Below are positions 9,381 to 19,429 of a DNA stretch of 64,000 bases, piece after piece (positions within the stretch are counted from its first letter, which is position 1; each line of letters begins with the position of its first letter). This DNA is from Pseudomonas cichorii. Its GTDB lineage: Bacteria > Pseudomonadota > Gammaproteobacteria > Pseudomonadales > Pseudomonadaceae. Where the stretch lies: contig NZ_RBRE01000014.1 of the NCBI RefSeq assembly GCF_003700275.1, positions 62,001 to 126,000 on the forward strand, written 5' to 3'. The notes below the pieces were generated by a model that was not told where the DNA came from, did no database searches, and saw nothing but the letters and a program-made list of their open reading frames with translations. The translations under genes and the position numbers were made by a program.

Positions 9381-9688
9381 CAGTCGACCAATCAGCAGTG
9401 GAAATGATCTCAGTGCCCGGGATGTAAAAGGTTTCATCTTGGGCCCTATAAACCGCCAGACCGCAGTTCAACTGGCCTTGGGCAGAGACACTGAAATGTT
9501 TGGTGAGGTTTGCAAGTTGCAAAAACTCTCGTTTTTTTCTATAGGTCACAGCCTCGCAGCTCTGGCCTTTGTCGTTTGTAGGGCTTGAAAGCTGATCCAG
9601 GGATGGTGCCGTGCTTGCCTGCGGTACATGAGTCTTTGAGTCAGCCGCTCTGTACTGCTTAACTTTGCTCGTTGTTAACGGGAGCCGT
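9381..9688 (+). other. mucB-mucD junction without mucC
   Basis: This 308-base stretch sits where P. aeruginosa carries mucC. No frame with MucC-like hydrophobic segments is found on either strand. The absence of mucC has been reported for P. syringae. The length suggests an independent promoter for mucD, but no confident -35/-10 pair or terminator could be picked by eye. Confidence 0.6.
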
Positions 9689-11119
9689 ATGTCGATACCA
9701 CGTTTGAAATCTTACTTTTCACTGATTGCTGCCGTGATGATGCTCGGACAGGTCGCTGTGGCTCAGGCCGAAGACTTGCCGGATTTCACCGGGCTGGTTG
9801 AACAGGCCTCCCCGGCGGTAGTGAATATCAGTACCCGCCAGAAAATGCCGGATCGCGCAGCAATAGCCGGTCAGGTTCCTGATCTGGAAGGTCTGCCGCC
9901 CATGCTTCGCGAGTTCCTTGAACGCAGCATGCCGCCAGGGTCCCGTGCTCCAGGAAAGGGTGATCGTCAGCGCGAAGCCCAATCATTGGGTTCGGGTTTC
10001 ATCATTTCTGCCGACGGTTACGTTCTGACCAACAATCACGTAATCGATGGTGCCGACGAAATCATCGTGCGCCTTTCCGACCGCAGTGAATTGAAGGCCA
10101 AGTTGGTCGGTACTGATCCGCGTACCGATGTTGCCGTACTGAAAATCGATGGCAAGAACCTGCCGATTGCCAAGCTGGGCAACTCCAACAAACTCAAGGT
10201 CGGTGAGTGGGTGCTGGCCATCGGTTCGCCGTTCGGTTTCGATCATTCGGTGACCAAGGGGATCGTCAGCGCCAAGGGCCGCAGCCTGCCGAACGATACC
10301 TATGTGCCGTTCATCCAGACCGACGTAGCGATCAACCCGGGTAACTCCGGTGGTCCGCTGTTCAACATGGCCGGTGAAGTGGTGGGCATCAACTCGCAGA
10401 TTTTCACCCGCTCGGGCGGTTTCATGGGGCTGTCGTTCGCAATTCCGATCGATGTGGCCATGGATGTCGCCAATCAGCTCAAGGCAACTGGCAAGGTCAA
10501 CCGTGGCTGGCTGGGTGTCGTGATCCAGGAGGTCAACAAGGATCTGGCCGAGTCGTTCGGTCTGGACAAGCCTGCTGGTGCGCTGGTTGCCCAGGTGCTT
10601 GAAGATGGTCCGGCTGCCAAGGGTGGCCTGCAGGTTGGTGATGTGATCCTCAGTGCGAATGGCCAGCCAATTGTCATGTCGGCCGACCTTCCACATCTGA
10701 TCGGCAATCTCAAGGACGGCAGCAAGGCCGAGCTTGAAGTGATCCGTGATGGCAAGCGCCAGAACCTGACGGTCACCGTCGGTGCGCTGCCGGACGAAGG
10801 CCAGGAAATGGGCAGTTCGGGTCCGGGAGCAGAGCGCAGCAGTAACCGCCTGGGCGTTTCGGTCATCGAGTTGACCGCCGAGCAGAAGAAAAGCTTCGAC
10901 CTCAAGGGCGGAGTCGTGATCAAGGAAGTGCAGGGTGGTCCGGCAGCCTTGATCGGTCTGCAGGCGGGTGATGTGATCACTCACCTGAACAATCAGGCGA
11001 TCACGTCGGCCAAGCAATTTACCGAAGTGGCCAAAAGCCTTCCCAAGGATCGCTCCGTCTCCATGCGCGTTCTGCGTCAGGGCCGGGCAAGTTTCATTAC
11101 CTTCAAACTGGCTGAGTAA
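9689..11119 (+). CDS. mucD: Periplasmic serine protease/chaperone MucD (DegP/HtrA family)
   Basis: A DegP-like protease of 476 residues that clears misfolded envelope proteins and dampens AlgU activity. It has a signal peptide (about 1-27, ending VAVAQA) and a trypsin-like domain with catalytic triad H117 (TNNHVID), D147 (TDVAVLK) and S220 (NPGNSGGPLF). Two PDZ domains follow (about 275-365 and 385-470). The start at 9689 has a GGGAG Shine-Dalgarno at 9680-9684; the longer frame from 9665 would add non-signal residues. A strong terminator follows directly, ending the operon. Confidence 0.95.
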   Translation: MSIPRLKSYFSLIAAVMMLGQVAVAQAEDLPDFTGLVEQASPAVVNISTRQKMPDRAAIAGQVPDLEGLPPMLREFLERSMPPGSRAPGKGDRQREAQSLGSGFIISADGYVLTNNHVIDGADEIIVRLSDRSELKAKLVGTDPRTDVAVLKIDGKNLPIAKLGNSNKLKVGEWVLAIGSPFGFDHSVTKGIVSAKGRSLPNDTYVPFIQTDVAINPGNSGGPLFNMAGEVVGINSQIFTRSGGFMGLSFAIPIDVAMDVANQLKATGKVNRGWLGVVIQEVNKDLAESFGLDKPAGALVAQVLEDGPAAKGGLQVGDVILSANGQPIVMSADLPHLIGNLKDGSKAELEVIRDGKRQNLTVTVGALPDEGQEMGSSGPGAERSSNRLGVSVIELTAEQKKSFDLKGGVVIKEVQGGPAALIGLQAGDVITHLNNQAITSAKQFTEVAKSLPKDRSVSMRVLRQGRASFITFKLAE

Positions 11120-11136
11120 CCAGCAGGTTTGACGAA

Positions 11137-11163
11137 AAAGGGCGGTAAACACCGCCCTTTTTT
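11137..11163 (+). terminator. Rho-independent terminator after mucD
   Basis: Perfect 10-base stem AAAGGGCGGT/ACCGCCCTTT at 11137-11146 and 11151-11160, a four-base loop, and a run of T directly after. It separates the algU operon from lepA. Confidence 0.93.
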
Positions 11164-11205
11164 GTGCTTGCCTGCCGGGTGGCGTCGATCCACATGCCTA
11201 CGGGC

Positions 11206-11235
11206 GTGACGCCTCTTGTTTCCTTCAGGTACAAT
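11206..11235 (+). promoter_or_regulatory. Possible sigma-70 promoter for lepA-lepB
   Basis: TACAAT at 11230-11235 is a good -10 element. The -35 candidate GTGACG at 11206-11211 matches TTGACA at four of six positions with an 18-base spacer. It lies between the mucD terminator and lepA, where a promoter is needed. Picked by eye only. Confidence 0.35.
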
Positions 11236-11289
11236 TCCCGGCTATTTTTCGGCGGGCAATCTGCCTGCAACCTTTTTGAGTGTTGATCC

Positions 11290-13086
11290 GTGAGTGATTT
11301 GAGTCATATCCGCAATTTCTCCATCATCGCCCACATTGACCATGGCAAGTCGACGCTGGCCGACCGCTTCATTCAAATGTGCGGTGGCCTGTCCGAGCGC
11401 GAAATGGAAGCGCAGGTTCTCGACTCCATGGATCTTGAGCGCGAACGCGGCATCACCATCAAGGCCCACAGCGTTACCCTGTACTACAAGGCCAAAGACG
11501 GTAAGACCTACCAGCTGAACTTCATTGACACCCCGGGTCACGTGGACTTCACCTATGAAGTCAGCCGTTCCCTGGCGGCCTGCGAAGGTGCGTTGCTGGT
11601 GGTCGATGCCGGTCAGGGCGTCGAGGCGCAGTCGGTTGCCAACTGCTACACCGCTATCGAGCAGGGCCTTGAGGTCATGCCGGTACTGAACAAGATGGAC
11701 TTGCCGCAGGCCGATCCGGACCGCGTCAAGGAAGAGATCGAGAAGATCATCGGCATCGATGCCACCGATGCCGTGGCCTGCAGTGCCAAGAGCGGCATGG
11801 GTGTCGACGAGGTGCTGGAGCGTCTGGTTACCACGATTCCTGCGCCTGAGGGCAATATCGAAGATCCGCTACAGGCGTTGATCATCGATTCCTGGTTCGA
11901 CAACTACCTGGGCGTTGTCTCTCTGGTACGTGTGCGTCATGGTCGCGTCAAGAAAGGCGACAAGATCCTCGTCAAGTCCACCGGCAAGATGCACCTGGTC
12001 GACAGCGTCGGTGTGTTCAACCCCAAGCACACCGCAACCGTTGATCTCAAGGCGGGCGAAGTAGGCTTCATTATCGCTGGCATCAAGGACATTCATGGTG
12101 CACCGGTCGGTGACACCCTGACCCTCAGCTCGACTCCCGATGTCGATGTGCTGCCAGGCTTCAAGCGCATTCAGCCGCAGGTCTATGCCGGTCTGTTCCC
12201 GGTCAGCTCGGACGATTTCGAGGACTTCCGCGAAGCGCTGCAAAAGCTGACGCTCAACGACTCTTCGCTGCAGTACCTGCCGGAAAGCTCCGATGCACTG
12301 GGCTTCGGCTTCCGTTGCGGCTTCCTGGGCATGCTCCACATGGAGATCATCCAGGAGCGCCTGGAGCGCGAGTACGATCTGGACCTGATCACCACTGCGC
12401 CAACGGTAATTTTCGAGCTGTTGCTCAAGAGCGGTGAAACGATTTACGTCGACAACCCGTCCAAGCTTCCTGACCTGTCTGCTATCGAAGACATGCGCGA
12501 GCCGATCGTGCGGGCCAATATTCTTGTGCCTCAGGAGCACCTGGGCAACGTCATTACGCTGTGCATCGAGAAACGTGGTGTTCAGCATGACATGCTGTTC
12601 CTCGGAACCCAGGTACAGGTGAGCTATGACCTGCCGATGAACGAAGTGGTCCTGGACTTCTTTGATCGTCTCAAGTCGGTCAGCCGTGGTTATGCCTCGC
12701 TGGACTACCATTTCGATCGTTATCAGTCGGCCAATCTGGTCAAGCTCGATGTACTGATCAACGGCGAGAAGGTCGATGCCCTGGCGTTGATCGTGCACCG
12801 TGACAACGCGCATTACAAAGGTCGTGCGTTGACCGAGAAAATGAAAGAGCTGATTCCGCGGCAGATGTTCGATGTGGCAATCCAGGCCGCCATTGGCGGG
12901 CAGATTGTGGCGCGTACAACCGTCAAGGCACTTAGAAAGAACGTACTGGCCAAATGTTATGGCGGCGACGTGAGTCGTAAGCGCAAGTTGCTGGAGAAGC
13001 AAAAGGCCGGTAAGAAACGCATGAAGCAGGTGGGCAACGTGGAAATTCCACAGGAAGCTTTCCTTGCAGTGCTCAGGTTGGAATAG
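11290..13086 (+). CDS. lepA: Elongation factor 4 (LepA)
   Basis: A translational GTPase of 598 residues that acts on stalled or mistranslocated ribosomes and in 30S assembly. It has the G1 motif AHIDHGKS near residues 14-21, G3 DTPGH, G4 NKMD, EF-G-like domains II, III and V, and the LepA-specific C-terminal domain ending in a basic tail with [17 protein letters not shown]. The start is GTG at 11290, giving the family N-terminus [15 protein letters not shown]. It lies 9 bases before lepB, so the two form one operon. Confidence 0.97.
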   Translation: MSDLSHIRNFSIIAHIDHGKSTLADRFIQMCGGLSEREMEAQVLDSMDLERERGITIKAHSVTLYYKAKDGKTYQLNFIDTPGHVDFTYEVSRSLAACEGALLVVDAGQGVEAQSVANCYTAIEQGLEVMPVLNKMDLPQADPDRVKEEIEKIIGIDATDAVACSAKSGMGVDEVLERLVTTIPAPEGNIEDPLQALIIDSWFDNYLGVVSLVRVRHGRVKKGDKILVKSTGKMHLVDSVGVFNPKHTATVDLKAGEVGFIIAGIKDIHGAPVGDTLTLSSTPDVDVLPGFKRIQPQVYAGLFPVSSDDFEDFREALQKLTLNDSSLQYLPESSDALGFGFRCGFLGMLHMEIIQERLEREYDLDLITTAPTVIFELLLKSGETIYVDNPSKLPDLSAIEDMREPIVRANILVPQEHLGNVITLCIEKRGVQHDMLFLGTQVQVSYDLPMNEVVLDFFDRLKSVSRGYASLDYHFDRYQSANLVKLDVLINGEKVDALALIVHRDNAHYKGRALTEKMKELIPRQMFDVAIQAAIGGQIVARTTVKALRKNVLAKCYGGDVSRKRKLLEKQKAGKKRMKQVGNVEIPQEAFLAVLRLE

Positions 13087-13095
13087 TCAGGTCCT

Positions 13096-13950
13096 ATGTC
13101 ACTAAATTTCCCGCTGTTGTTGGTCATCGCAGTCTTTGTCTGTGGCTTGCTCGCACTGATTGATCTGGTTCTCCTGGCGCCTCGTCGCCGGGCGGCCATT
13201 TCGACCTATCAGGGCAGCGTCAATCAGCCGGACATTGCGGTTGTTGAGCAATTGAACAAAGAGCCTTTGCTGGTCGAATACGGCAAGTCGTTCTTTCCGG
13301 TGCTGTTTCTGGTGCTGGTGCTCCGTTCCTTTCTGGTCGAACCTTTCCAGATTCCTTCGGGCTCCATGAAACCGACACTGGAGGTGGGAGATTTCATCCT
13401 GGTCAACAAGTTCTCCTACGGCATCCGTCTGCCGGTGCTGGACCAGAAAGTGATCCAGATCGGTGACCCGCAGCGTGGTGACGTCATGGTGTTTCGCTAC
13501 CCAAGCGATCCCAGCGTCAACTACATCAAGCGTGTAGTCGGTTTGCCGGGTGACCATATTCGCTATACCAGTGACAAGCGTCTGTTCGTCAACGGCGAAC
13601 TGGTTGCGAAAAAGCTGATCGGCAGCGAGCCGGGCACGCTGGGCAGTGCCGAGCTGTATGAAGAGAAGCTGGGCGAAGTCGAGCACCAGATTCGCCAGGA
13701 AATGAGCCGCTACCGTGCGCCGCCTGACAGCGAGTGGACCGTGCCGGCCGAGCATTACTTCATGATGGGCGACAACCGCGACAACTCCAATGACAGCCGT
13801 TACTGGGATGATCCGAACATTCCCAAGAACGAGCTGGGCATGGTCCCGGACAAGAACATCGTAGGCAAGGCGTTCGCGGTCTGGATGAGCTGGCCGGAGC
13901 CTAAACTCAGTCACTTCCCTAACTTTTCACGGGTAGGGTTGATCAAGTAA
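13096..13950 (+). CDS. lepB: Signal peptidase I
   Basis: The membrane protease that removes signal peptides from exported proteins. It has 284 residues, with N-terminal membrane segments at about 5-27 and 66-82. The catalytic dyad is S90 (IPSGSMKPTL) and K145 (NYIKRVVGLPGD), the same numbering as in E. coli. The later box MMGDNRDNSNDSRYW is intact. It follows lepA by 9 bases; coupling lepA with lepB is typical of proteobacteria. Confidence 0.97.
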   Translation: MSLNFPLLLVIAVFVCGLLALIDLVLLAPRRRAAISTYQGSVNQPDIAVVEQLNKEPLLVEYGKSFFPVLFLVLVLRSFLVEPFQIPSGSMKPTLEVGDFILVNKFSYGIRLPVLDQKVIQIGDPQRGDVMVFRYPSDPSVNYIKRVVGLPGDHIRYTSDKRLFVNGELVAKKLIGSEPGTLGSAELYEEKLGEVEHQIRQEMSRYRAPPDSEWTVPAEHYFMMGDNRDNSNDSRYWDDPNIPKNELGMVPDKNIVGKAFAVWMSWPEPKLSHFPNFSRVGLIK

Positions 13951-13956
13951 TCAATG

Positions 13957-13978
13957 CGGCGCTGCTAGAACAGCGCCG
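13957..13978 (+). terminator. Hairpin downstream of lepB
   Basis: Perfect 8-base stem CGGCGCTG/CAGCGCCG (13957-13964, 13971-13978) with a six-base loop, six bases after the lepB stop. There is no proper T run (ATCTCATTT follows), so it may be a leaky terminator or a 3' stabilising structure rather than a full stop. Confidence 0.5.
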
Positions 13979-14065
13979 TATCTCATTTGGGTTGGCCCAA
14001 ACGTTTATGACCGATAAATCATGTCGGCGGCGTGAGCGGGCTATCCTTGAGTTCGAGGTCGAAGT

Positions 14066-14443
14066 ATGACGTTTTCCACGTCTCAGAAAGGTTTGTCGTT
14101 CGTCGGGTGGATGATAGCGCTGGCGCTGATCGCTTTTGTGATGAGCACTGCCTTCAAGCTGGTCCCGCACTACCTCGACTATATGTCGATGAAGAAAATC
14201 ATCGAGTCGGTCGAGAGCAATCAGGCCCTGGATATCACCACGGTCGACGATTTTTACAGTTATGTCGGTAAAAACATGCAGGTCAACAATATTCAGGATG
14301 TGGATTTGAACAAGGCTTTAAAGGTGACGGTGCAGAACAACAAGTTCAGCGCCCATTTGAAATATGAACAGCGTGAGCCATTGATCCAGAATATCGATCT
14401 GGTGATGAAGTTCGATCAGCAATTCAGCGTGGGTAAACCGTGA
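14066..14443 (+). CDS. DUF4845 family membrane protein
   Basis: A 125-residue protein of unknown function that is routinely found between lepB and rnc in Pseudomonas. The N-terminus is pseudopilin-like: a short polar leader, then a long hydrophobic helix (about 12-34) starting [16 protein letters not shown], then a small polar domain. It could be mistaken for a type IV pilin-like protein, but it lacks the E5 residue and the GFTLIE signature. It overlaps the rnc start by four bases (GTGA), which argues for co-translation with RNase III. Confidence 0.8.
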   Translation: MTFSTSQKGLSFVGWMIALALIAFVMSTAFKLVPHYLDYMSMKKIIESVESNQALDITTVDDFYSYVGKNMQVNNIQDVDLNKALKVTVQNNKFSAHLKYEQREPLIQNIDLVMKFDQQFSVGKP

Positions 14444-15129
14444 GCGTATCCTTGAGCCGCCTGGAGCGTCAGCTCGGCTATACCTTCAAGGATCAGGAAC
14501 TGATGATCCTGGCCCTGACCCACCGCAGTTTTGCTGGCCGCAACAATGAGCGTCTGGAGTTTCTCGGTGATGCGATCCTCAACTTCGTGGCCGGTGAAGC
14601 GCTGTTCGAGCGTTTCCCCCAGGCTCGCGAAGGCCAGTTGTCGCGTTTGCGCGCACGTCTGGTGAAGGGCGAAACCCTTGCTCTGCTGGCCCGTGGTTTC
14701 GATCTGGGCGAGTACCTGCGCCTGGGTTCCGGCGAGTTGAAGAGCGGTGGTTTCCGCCGTGAATCGATTCTTGCCGATGCCCTCGAAGCCCTGATCGGTG
14801 CGATCTATCTCGATTCAGGCATGGAGGCTGCGCGCGAGCGTGTGCTGGCATGGCTGACCAACGAGTTCGACAGCCTGACCCTGGTCGATACCAACAAGGA
14901 CCCGAAAACCCGATTGCAGGAGTTCCTCCAGTCGCGTGCCTGTGAGTTGCCGCGTTACGAAGTGGTGGATATCCAGGGCGAACCGCATTGCCGGACGTTT
15001 TTCGTCGAATGCGAGATCACCTTATTGAATGAAAAGAGTCGAGGTCAGGGTGTCAGTCGTCGCATTGCCGAACAGGTAGCAGCGGCCGCAGCACTGATTG
15101 CTCTGGGCGTGGAGAACGGTAATGACTGA
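14440..15129 (+). CDS. rnc: Ribonuclease III
   Basis: The double-strand-specific endoribonuclease that processes rRNA precursors and many mRNAs. It has 229 residues. The catalytic signature [14 protein letters not shown] carries E40 and D44 of the metal site; the second acidic cluster is around [13 protein letters not shown] (about residues 113-125). The double-stranded RNA-binding domain is at about 155-225. The start is GTG at 14440, overlapping the previous stop. The last 8 bases overlap era, which is the common rnc-era-recO arrangement. Confidence 0.97.
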   Translation: MSVSLSRLERQLGYTFKDQELMILALTHRSFAGRNNERLEFLGDAILNFVAGEALFERFPQAREGQLSRLRARLVKGETLALLARGFDLGEYLRLGSGELKSGGFRRESILADALEALIGAIYLDSGMEAARERVLAWLTNEFDSLTLVDTNKDPKTRLQEFLQSRACELPRYEVVDIQGEPHCRTFFVECEITLLNEKSRGQGVSRRIAEQVAAAAALIALGVENGND

Positions 15130-16024
15130 TACAACTGCAACTCGCTGTGGCTATGTTGCCATCGTCGGCCGGCCCAACGTAGGCAAGTCCACGCTGCTCA
15201 ACCACATTCTGGGCCAGAAGCTGGCGATCACCTCGCGCAAGCCGCAGACGACTCGCCACAACATGCTGGGTATCAAGACCGAGGGCGCCGTACAGGCGAT
15301 CTATGTCGATACTCCCGGCATGCACAAGAACAGCGAGAAAGCCCTCAATCGCTACATGAACAAGACTGCCTCGGCTGCGTTGAAAGACGTCGATGTGGTG
15401 ATCTTCGTGGTAGACCGCACCCGCTGGACCGACGAGGACCAGATGGTTCTGGAGCGCGTCCAGTACGTACAGGGCCCGGTCATCCTGGCGATCAACAAGA
15501 CTGATCGCATCGAAGACAAAGGCGATCTGATGCCGCATCTGGAATGGCTGCAGGGCCAGTTGCCGAATGCGTCCATCGTGCCGATTTCCGCCCAGCACGG
15601 ACACAACCTCGAAGCCCTGGAAGGCCTGATCGCCTCGCATCTGCCGGAAAACGATCATTTCTTCCCGGAAGACCAGATTACCGACCGTAGCAGCCGCTTC
15701 CTGGCTGCCGAGCTGGTGCGCGAGAAAATCATGCGCCAACTGGGTGCCGAGCTTCCGTACCAGATCACCGTCGAGATCGAAGAGTTCAAGCAGCAGGGGC
15801 GCACCTTGCACATCCATGCCTTGATTCTGGTCGAGCGTGACGGGCAGAAGAAAATCATCATTGGCGACAAGGGTGAGCGGATCAAGCGTATCGGCAGCGA
15901 TGCACGCCGCGACATGGAGCTGCTGTTCGACTCCAAGGTCATGCTCAACCTGTGGGTCAAGGTCAAGGGCGGCTGGTCCGACGATGAGCGTGCCTTGCGT
16001 TCGCTGGGCTACGGCGACCTCTAA
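15122..16024 (+). CDS. era: GTPase Era
   Basis: A 300-residue essential GTPase that binds the 3' end of 16S rRNA during 30S assembly. The G motifs are GRPNVGKST (about 15-23), DTPGMH and NKTD, and a type II KH RNA-binding domain lies at about 205-290 (with [15 protein letters not shown]). The start ATG at 15122 lies within the end of rnc, an 8-base overlap; a longer frame from 15098 is ignored because it would add residues not found in the family. Confidence 0.97.
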   Translation: MTDTTATRCGYVAIVGRPNVGKSTLLNHILGQKLAITSRKPQTTRHNMLGIKTEGAVQAIYVDTPGMHKNSEKALNRYMNKTASAALKDVDVVIFVVDRTRWTDEDQMVLERVQYVQGPVILAINKTDRIEDKGDLMPHLEWLQGQLPNASIVPISAQHGHNLEALEGLIASHLPENDHFFPEDQITDRSSRFLAAELVREKIMRQLGAELPYQITVEIEEFKQQGRTLHIHALILVERDGQKKIIIGDKGERIKRIGSDARRDMELLFDSKVMLNLWVKVKGGWSDDERALRSLGYGDL

Positions 16025-16034
16025 GCCGTTCTGC

Positions 16035-16066
16035 CACCCGACCATGATTCGTTTCGTGGTCGGGTG
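16035..16066 (+). terminator. Hairpin between era and recO
   Basis: Perfect 10-base stem CACCCGACCA/TGGTCGGGTG at 16035-16044 and 16057-16066 with a 12-base loop, lying in the 68-base era-recO gap. No T run follows (AGTTTCCTTTC), so partial attenuation or mRNA processing is more likely than full termination. Confidence 0.5.
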
Positions 16067-16092
16067 AGTTTCCTTTCTTTCGAGCCAGCCCG

Positions 16093-16776
16093 ATGAGCAC
16101 GCCAACCGGCCAACCTGCTTATGTGCTCCACAGTCGGGCATATCGCGAAAACAGCGCTCTGGTCGATTTCCTCACGCCGCAAGGTCGCTTGCGCGCCGTG
16201 CTGCGTAATGCTCGTGGCAAGGCCGGTACTCTGGCGCGTCCCTTCGTGCCTCTGGAGGCCGAGTTTCGCGGGCGTGGCGAGCTCAAGAATGTCGGTCGCA
16301 TGGAAGGTGCCGGGGTTGCCATCTGGCTGGTCGGCGAAGCCTTGTTCAGCGGCATGTACCTCAATGAACTGCTGATTCGCCTGCTGCCTTCGGAAGATCC
16401 GCACCCGGCGGTTTTCGATCACTATGCCGCGACCTTGACGGCGTTGGCGCAAGGCCGTCCGCTGGAACCGCTGTTGCGTTCGTTCGAGTGGCGTCTGCTG
16501 GACGATCTGGGCTACGGCTTTGCGCTGGACGTCGATATCAACGGCGAGCCGCTTGTTGCCGACGGTCTGTATCGTCTGCAAGTGGATGCCGGTCTCGAGC
16601 GGGTTTATCTGCTGCAGCCCGGGTTGTTTCAGGGCGTGGAGCTGCTGGCTATGGCCGAAGCGGACTGGAGCGCCCCGGGAGCCTTGTCCGCCGCCAAGCG
16701 TTTGATGCGTCAGGCATTGGCCGTGCATCTGGGCGGTCGCCCATTAGTGAGCCGCGAACTGTTTCGCAAGCCGTGA
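16093..16776 (+). CDS. recO: DNA repair protein RecO
   Basis: A 227-residue recombination mediator that, with RecR, loads RecA on SSB-coated single strands. The N-terminal OB fold (about 1-80) begins with [21 protein letters not shown]. The helical C-terminal domain follows. The zinc-finger cysteines of some RecO proteins are absent, as in other gammaproteobacterial RecO. It sits downstream of era and 50 bases upstream of pdxJ, so rnc-era-recO-pdxJ is probably one transcription unit. Confidence 0.93.
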   Translation: MSTPTGQPAYVLHSRAYRENSALVDFLTPQGRLRAVLRNARGKAGTLARPFVPLEAEFRGRGELKNVGRMEGAGVAIWLVGEALFSGMYLNELLIRLLPSEDPHPAVFDHYAATLTALAQGRPLEPLLRSFEWRLLDDLGYGFALDVDINGEPLVADGLYRLQVDAGLERVYLLQPGLFQGVELLAMAEADWSAPGALSAAKRLMRQALAVHLGGRPLVSRELFRKP

Positions 16777-16826
16777 GCAGGCTTTATGCTCTGCGGTCTG
16801 CTTCGATCAAACTTCAGGAGACACCC

Positions 16827-17567
16827 GTGACCCAAAGCACTCGCATCCTTCTTGGCGTGAATATCGATCACGTTGCCACGTTGCGTCAGGCCCGTGGTAC
16901 ACGCTACCCGGACCCGGTGAAGGCCGCGCTGGATGCCGAAGAGGCGGGCGCTGATGGTATTACCGTGCATTTGCGTGAGGACCGTCGTCATATTCAGGAG
17001 CGCGATGTGTTGCTGCTCAAGGACGTGTTGCAGACGCGCATGAACTTCGAGATGGGCGTGACCGAGGAAATGCTGGCGTTCGCCGAGCGCATTCGTCCGG
17101 CCCATGTCTGTCTGGTTCCGGAAACCCGTCAGGAACTGACCACCGAAGGTGGCCTGGATGTTGCCGGACAGGAAGCGCGCATCAAGGCTGCGGTCGAGCG
17201 ACTGGCGAAGATCGGCTGCGAGGTGTCACTGTTCATCGATGCGGATAAGCAACAGATCGCTGCTTCAAAGCGCGTAGGTGCTCCGGCTATTGAGTTGCAT
17301 ACCGGTCGTTACGCCGATGCCCAGACACCAGAGGAAGTTGCCCAAGAGCTGCAGCGGATTGCCGACGGTGTAGCGTTTGGTGTGGCTGAGGGCCTGATCG
17401 TCAATGCCGGCCATGGCCTGCATTATCACAACGTCGAAGCGGTGGCTGCGATCAAGGGCATCAACGAACTGAATATCGGCCATGCGCTGGTTGCACATGC
17501 CCTGTTCGTGGGGTTCAAGTCGGCAGTGGCCGAGATGAAGGCCTTGATTGTGGCTGCGGCCAGATAA
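16827..17567 (+). CDS. pdxJ: Pyridoxine 5'-phosphate synthase
   Basis: Catalyses the ring closure of 1-deoxy-D-xylulose 5-phosphate with 3-amino-2-oxopropyl phosphate to give pyridoxine 5'-phosphate. It is a 246-residue TIM barrel. Family motifs are [17 protein letters not shown] near the N-terminus, [15 protein letters not shown], and [14 protein letters not shown], whose histidine is catalytic. The start is GTG at 16827 after a perfect CAGGAG Shine-Dalgarno at 16815-16820; the frame is open far upstream within recO but that part is not coding in this frame. Confidence 0.96.
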   Translation: MTQSTRILLGVNIDHVATLRQARGTRYPDPVKAALDAEEAGADGITVHLREDRRHIQERDVLLLKDVLQTRMNFEMGVTEEMLAFAERIRPAHVCLVPETRQELTTEGGLDVAGQEARIKAAVERLAKIGCEVSLFIDADKQQIAASKRVGAPAIELHTGRYADAQTPEEVAQELQRIADGVAFGVAEGLIVNAGHGLHYHNVEAVAAIKGINELNIGHALVAHALFVGFKSAVAEMKALIVAAAR

Positions 17568-17572
17568 GCTTT

Positions 17573-17627
17573 TTCGCGGATGAGTCCACTCCCGCACGGA
17601 CTGTGCAGGAGTGGACTCATCCGCGAA
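17573..17627. repeat. REP-like inverted repeat between pdxJ and cmoB
   Basis: A perfect 20-base inverted repeat (TTCGCGGATGAGTCCACTCC at 17573-17592 and its complement at 17608-17627). The 15-base centre itself folds through CGCAC/GTGC. The TTCGCGGATGA core is typical of the REP elements of the P. syringae/fluorescens group. It lies between convergent genes 6 bases after pdxJ and 4 bases before the cmoB stop, so it may also stop transcription from both sides. Confidence 0.85.
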
Positions 17628-17630
17628 GAC

Positions 17631-18590
17631 TCACGGCTTGCGCCCAACGATGACTGCCCGCATCGGCGCTGGCAAACCTTCCACGGTGCGGCTGTGGTCT
17701 GCCGGATCGAGGAAGTCGCCCAGCGACTGGTAGCGCATCCACTCGGTACTGCGCTGTTCCTGCACGGTGGTGGTGCTGACATCGACGCAGCGCACATCGG
17801 TAAATCCGGCGCGCCGCAGCCATAGTTCCAGTGCCGGGACCGAGGGCAGGAACCATACGTTACGCATTTGCGCATAGCGATCTTCCGGGACCAGCACCTG
17901 CTGGACATCGCCCGGCACTACCAGGGTTTCCATGACCAGTTCGCCGCCTTTGACCAGGCAGTCTTTCAAGGCCAGTAAATGGTCGATGGGCGATTTGCGG
18001 TGATACAGCACGCCCATGGAAAACACCGTGTCGAAGCCTTCAAGGCTGGCCGGCAGATCTTCCAGGGCGAAGGGCAGGTGCCAGGCTGGAAGGTCCGGAA
18101 GGTAGCGTTGCATGGCCTGGAACTGGCAGAAGAACAGCCAGTTGGGGTCGACACCAATCACGCTGTCGGCACCGGCACCCAGCATGCGCCACTGGTAATA
18201 ACCATTGCCGCAGCCGACATCCAGTATGCGTTTGCCCGTGAGGTCCAGGTGTGGCGAGACTCGCGACCATTTCCAGTCCGAGCGCCATTCGGTATCGATA
18301 TGCACCCCGAATACGTCGAACGGCCCCTTGCGCCATGGTGAAAGGCCCATTAGCGCCTGGCGCAGTCGAGTGCGGGTTTCGCCGTCACACTCGACTTCCA
18401 GGGTAAAACTGTCAGTCAGTTCGACACGGCTGGCGGCAAGTGCGGGCAGGGCATCCAGCGCGCTTTGCCAGCGTTGCAGGTCGCCGTGTCCCTTTGCCAT
18501 CTTGGCATCGAGTTGTGCTTGCAGGCCATTGGCCCAGTCAGCCAGTGGCGTACCCGCAAGACGGCGGGCAAGTGGAGCGAGATCAATCAT
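17631..18590 (-). CDS. cmoB: tRNA U34 carboxymethyltransferase CmoB
   Basis: Uses carboxy-S-adenosylmethionine to convert 5-hydroxyuridine-34 in tRNA to 5-carboxymethoxyuridine (cmo5U). It has 319 residues, close to the E. coli length. The Rossmann SAM fold is seen with [15 protein letters not shown] (about 125-139) and [12 protein letters not shown]. The N-terminal segment includes [21 protein letters not shown], characteristic of CmoB. It overlaps cmoA by four bases, so both are made from one message. Confidence 0.96.
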   Translation of the reverse strand: MIDLAPLARRLAGTPLADWANGLQAQLDAKMAKGHGDLQRWQSALDALPALAASRVELTDSFTLEVECDGETRTRLRQALMGLSPWRKGPFDVFGVHIDTEWRSDWKWSRVSPHLDLTGKRILDVGCGNGYYQWRMLGAGADSVIGVDPNWLFFCQFQAMQRYLPDLPAWHLPFALEDLPASLEGFDTVFSMGVLYHRKSPIDHLLALKDCLVKGGELVMETLVVPGDVQQVLVPEDRYAQMRNVWFLPSVPALELWLRRAGFTDVRCVDVSTTTVQEQRSTEWMRYQSLGDFLDPADHSRTVEGLPAPMRAVIVGRKP

Positions 18591-19330
18591 GGCAGGGCAA
18601 TCAACGAGGCAAAGTTAAGGCATTGGAACCAGGGAACGACCTTGGAAAAACCGGCAGCCAGCAGGCGTTCACGGTGTTCTTCGAGGCTGTCGGGTTTCAT
18701 GACGTTTTCGATGGCGCTGCGTTTCTGGGCTATTTCCAGATCGCTGTAGCCGTTGGCGCGCTTGAAGGCGATGTGCAGATCGGTCAGCAGCGCATGTTCC
18801 TGCTCGTCGCCAAAGCGCAGTTTTTCCGAGAGGATCAAGGCTCCGCCAGGCACCAGTGCCTGACGAATGCTGCTCAGCAGCGTCAGGCGCTGTTCCGGGG
18901 CGATGAATTGCAGGGTGAAGTTCAGCGCCACCACCGAGGCTGGCTGGAAGCGCAAGGCCAGAATATCGCCCTCGATGACCTCGACAGGCAGCAACTCCTG
19001 AAACATCGAATCCTGGGCATTGAGGTATTCCCGGCAGCGCTCGACCATCGCCGTCGAGTTGTCCACGGCAATCACCTTGCAGCCTTCGCTGCGCACATGG
19101 CGACGCAAGGCCTGAGTCACGGCCCCCAGTGAGCTGCCCAGGTCATACAGAACGGTATCGGGCCTGGCGAACTGGGCTGCGAGCACGCCCAGATTTTCGA
19201 CAATCGTCGGGTAGCCGGGCACCGAGCGCTTGATCATGTCGGGAAACACCCGCACCACGTCTTCGTTGAAGGCGAAGTCAGGCACCTGAGCCAGTGGCTG
19301 GGCGAAAATGCGATCGGGTTCTTTGCTCAC
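18587..19330 (-). CDS. cmoA: Carboxy-SAM synthase CmoA
   Basis: Makes carboxy-S-adenosylmethionine from SAM and prephenate, the donor that CmoB uses. It has 247 residues, with SAM motif I at [18 protein letters not shown] (about 58-75) and the family segment [13 protein letters not shown]. The order cmoA-cmoB with an ATGA-type overlap is the standard arrangement. The start at 19330 gives [13 protein letters not shown], as expected for the family. Confidence 0.95.
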   Translation of the reverse strand: MSKEPDRIFAQPLAQVPDFAFNEDVVRVFPDMIKRSVPGYPTIVENLGVLAAQFARPDTVLYDLGSSLGAVTQALRRHVRSEGCKVIAVDNSTAMVERCREYLNAQDSMFQELLPVEVIEGDILALRFQPASVVALNFTLQFIAPEQRLTLLSSIRQALVPGGALILSEKLRFGDEQEHALLTDLHIAFKRANGYSDLEIAQKRSAIENVMKPDSLEEHRERLLAAGFSKVVPWFQCLNFASLIALP

Positions 19331-19429
19331 GGCGGTTCCGGCGAAGGCTTTGAAAGGCGGGCATTCTAGGCAAGTTGTCGCCGTGATGCATCAGGCACGG
19401 CAGGTTGTCTGACAGAGCGCGTCCAACCT

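Noticed and set aside
14066-14443. Possible type IV pilin or pseudopilin
   Set aside because: Hydrophobic N-terminus but no prepilin cleavage motif with E5; its place between lepB and rnc fits DUF4845.
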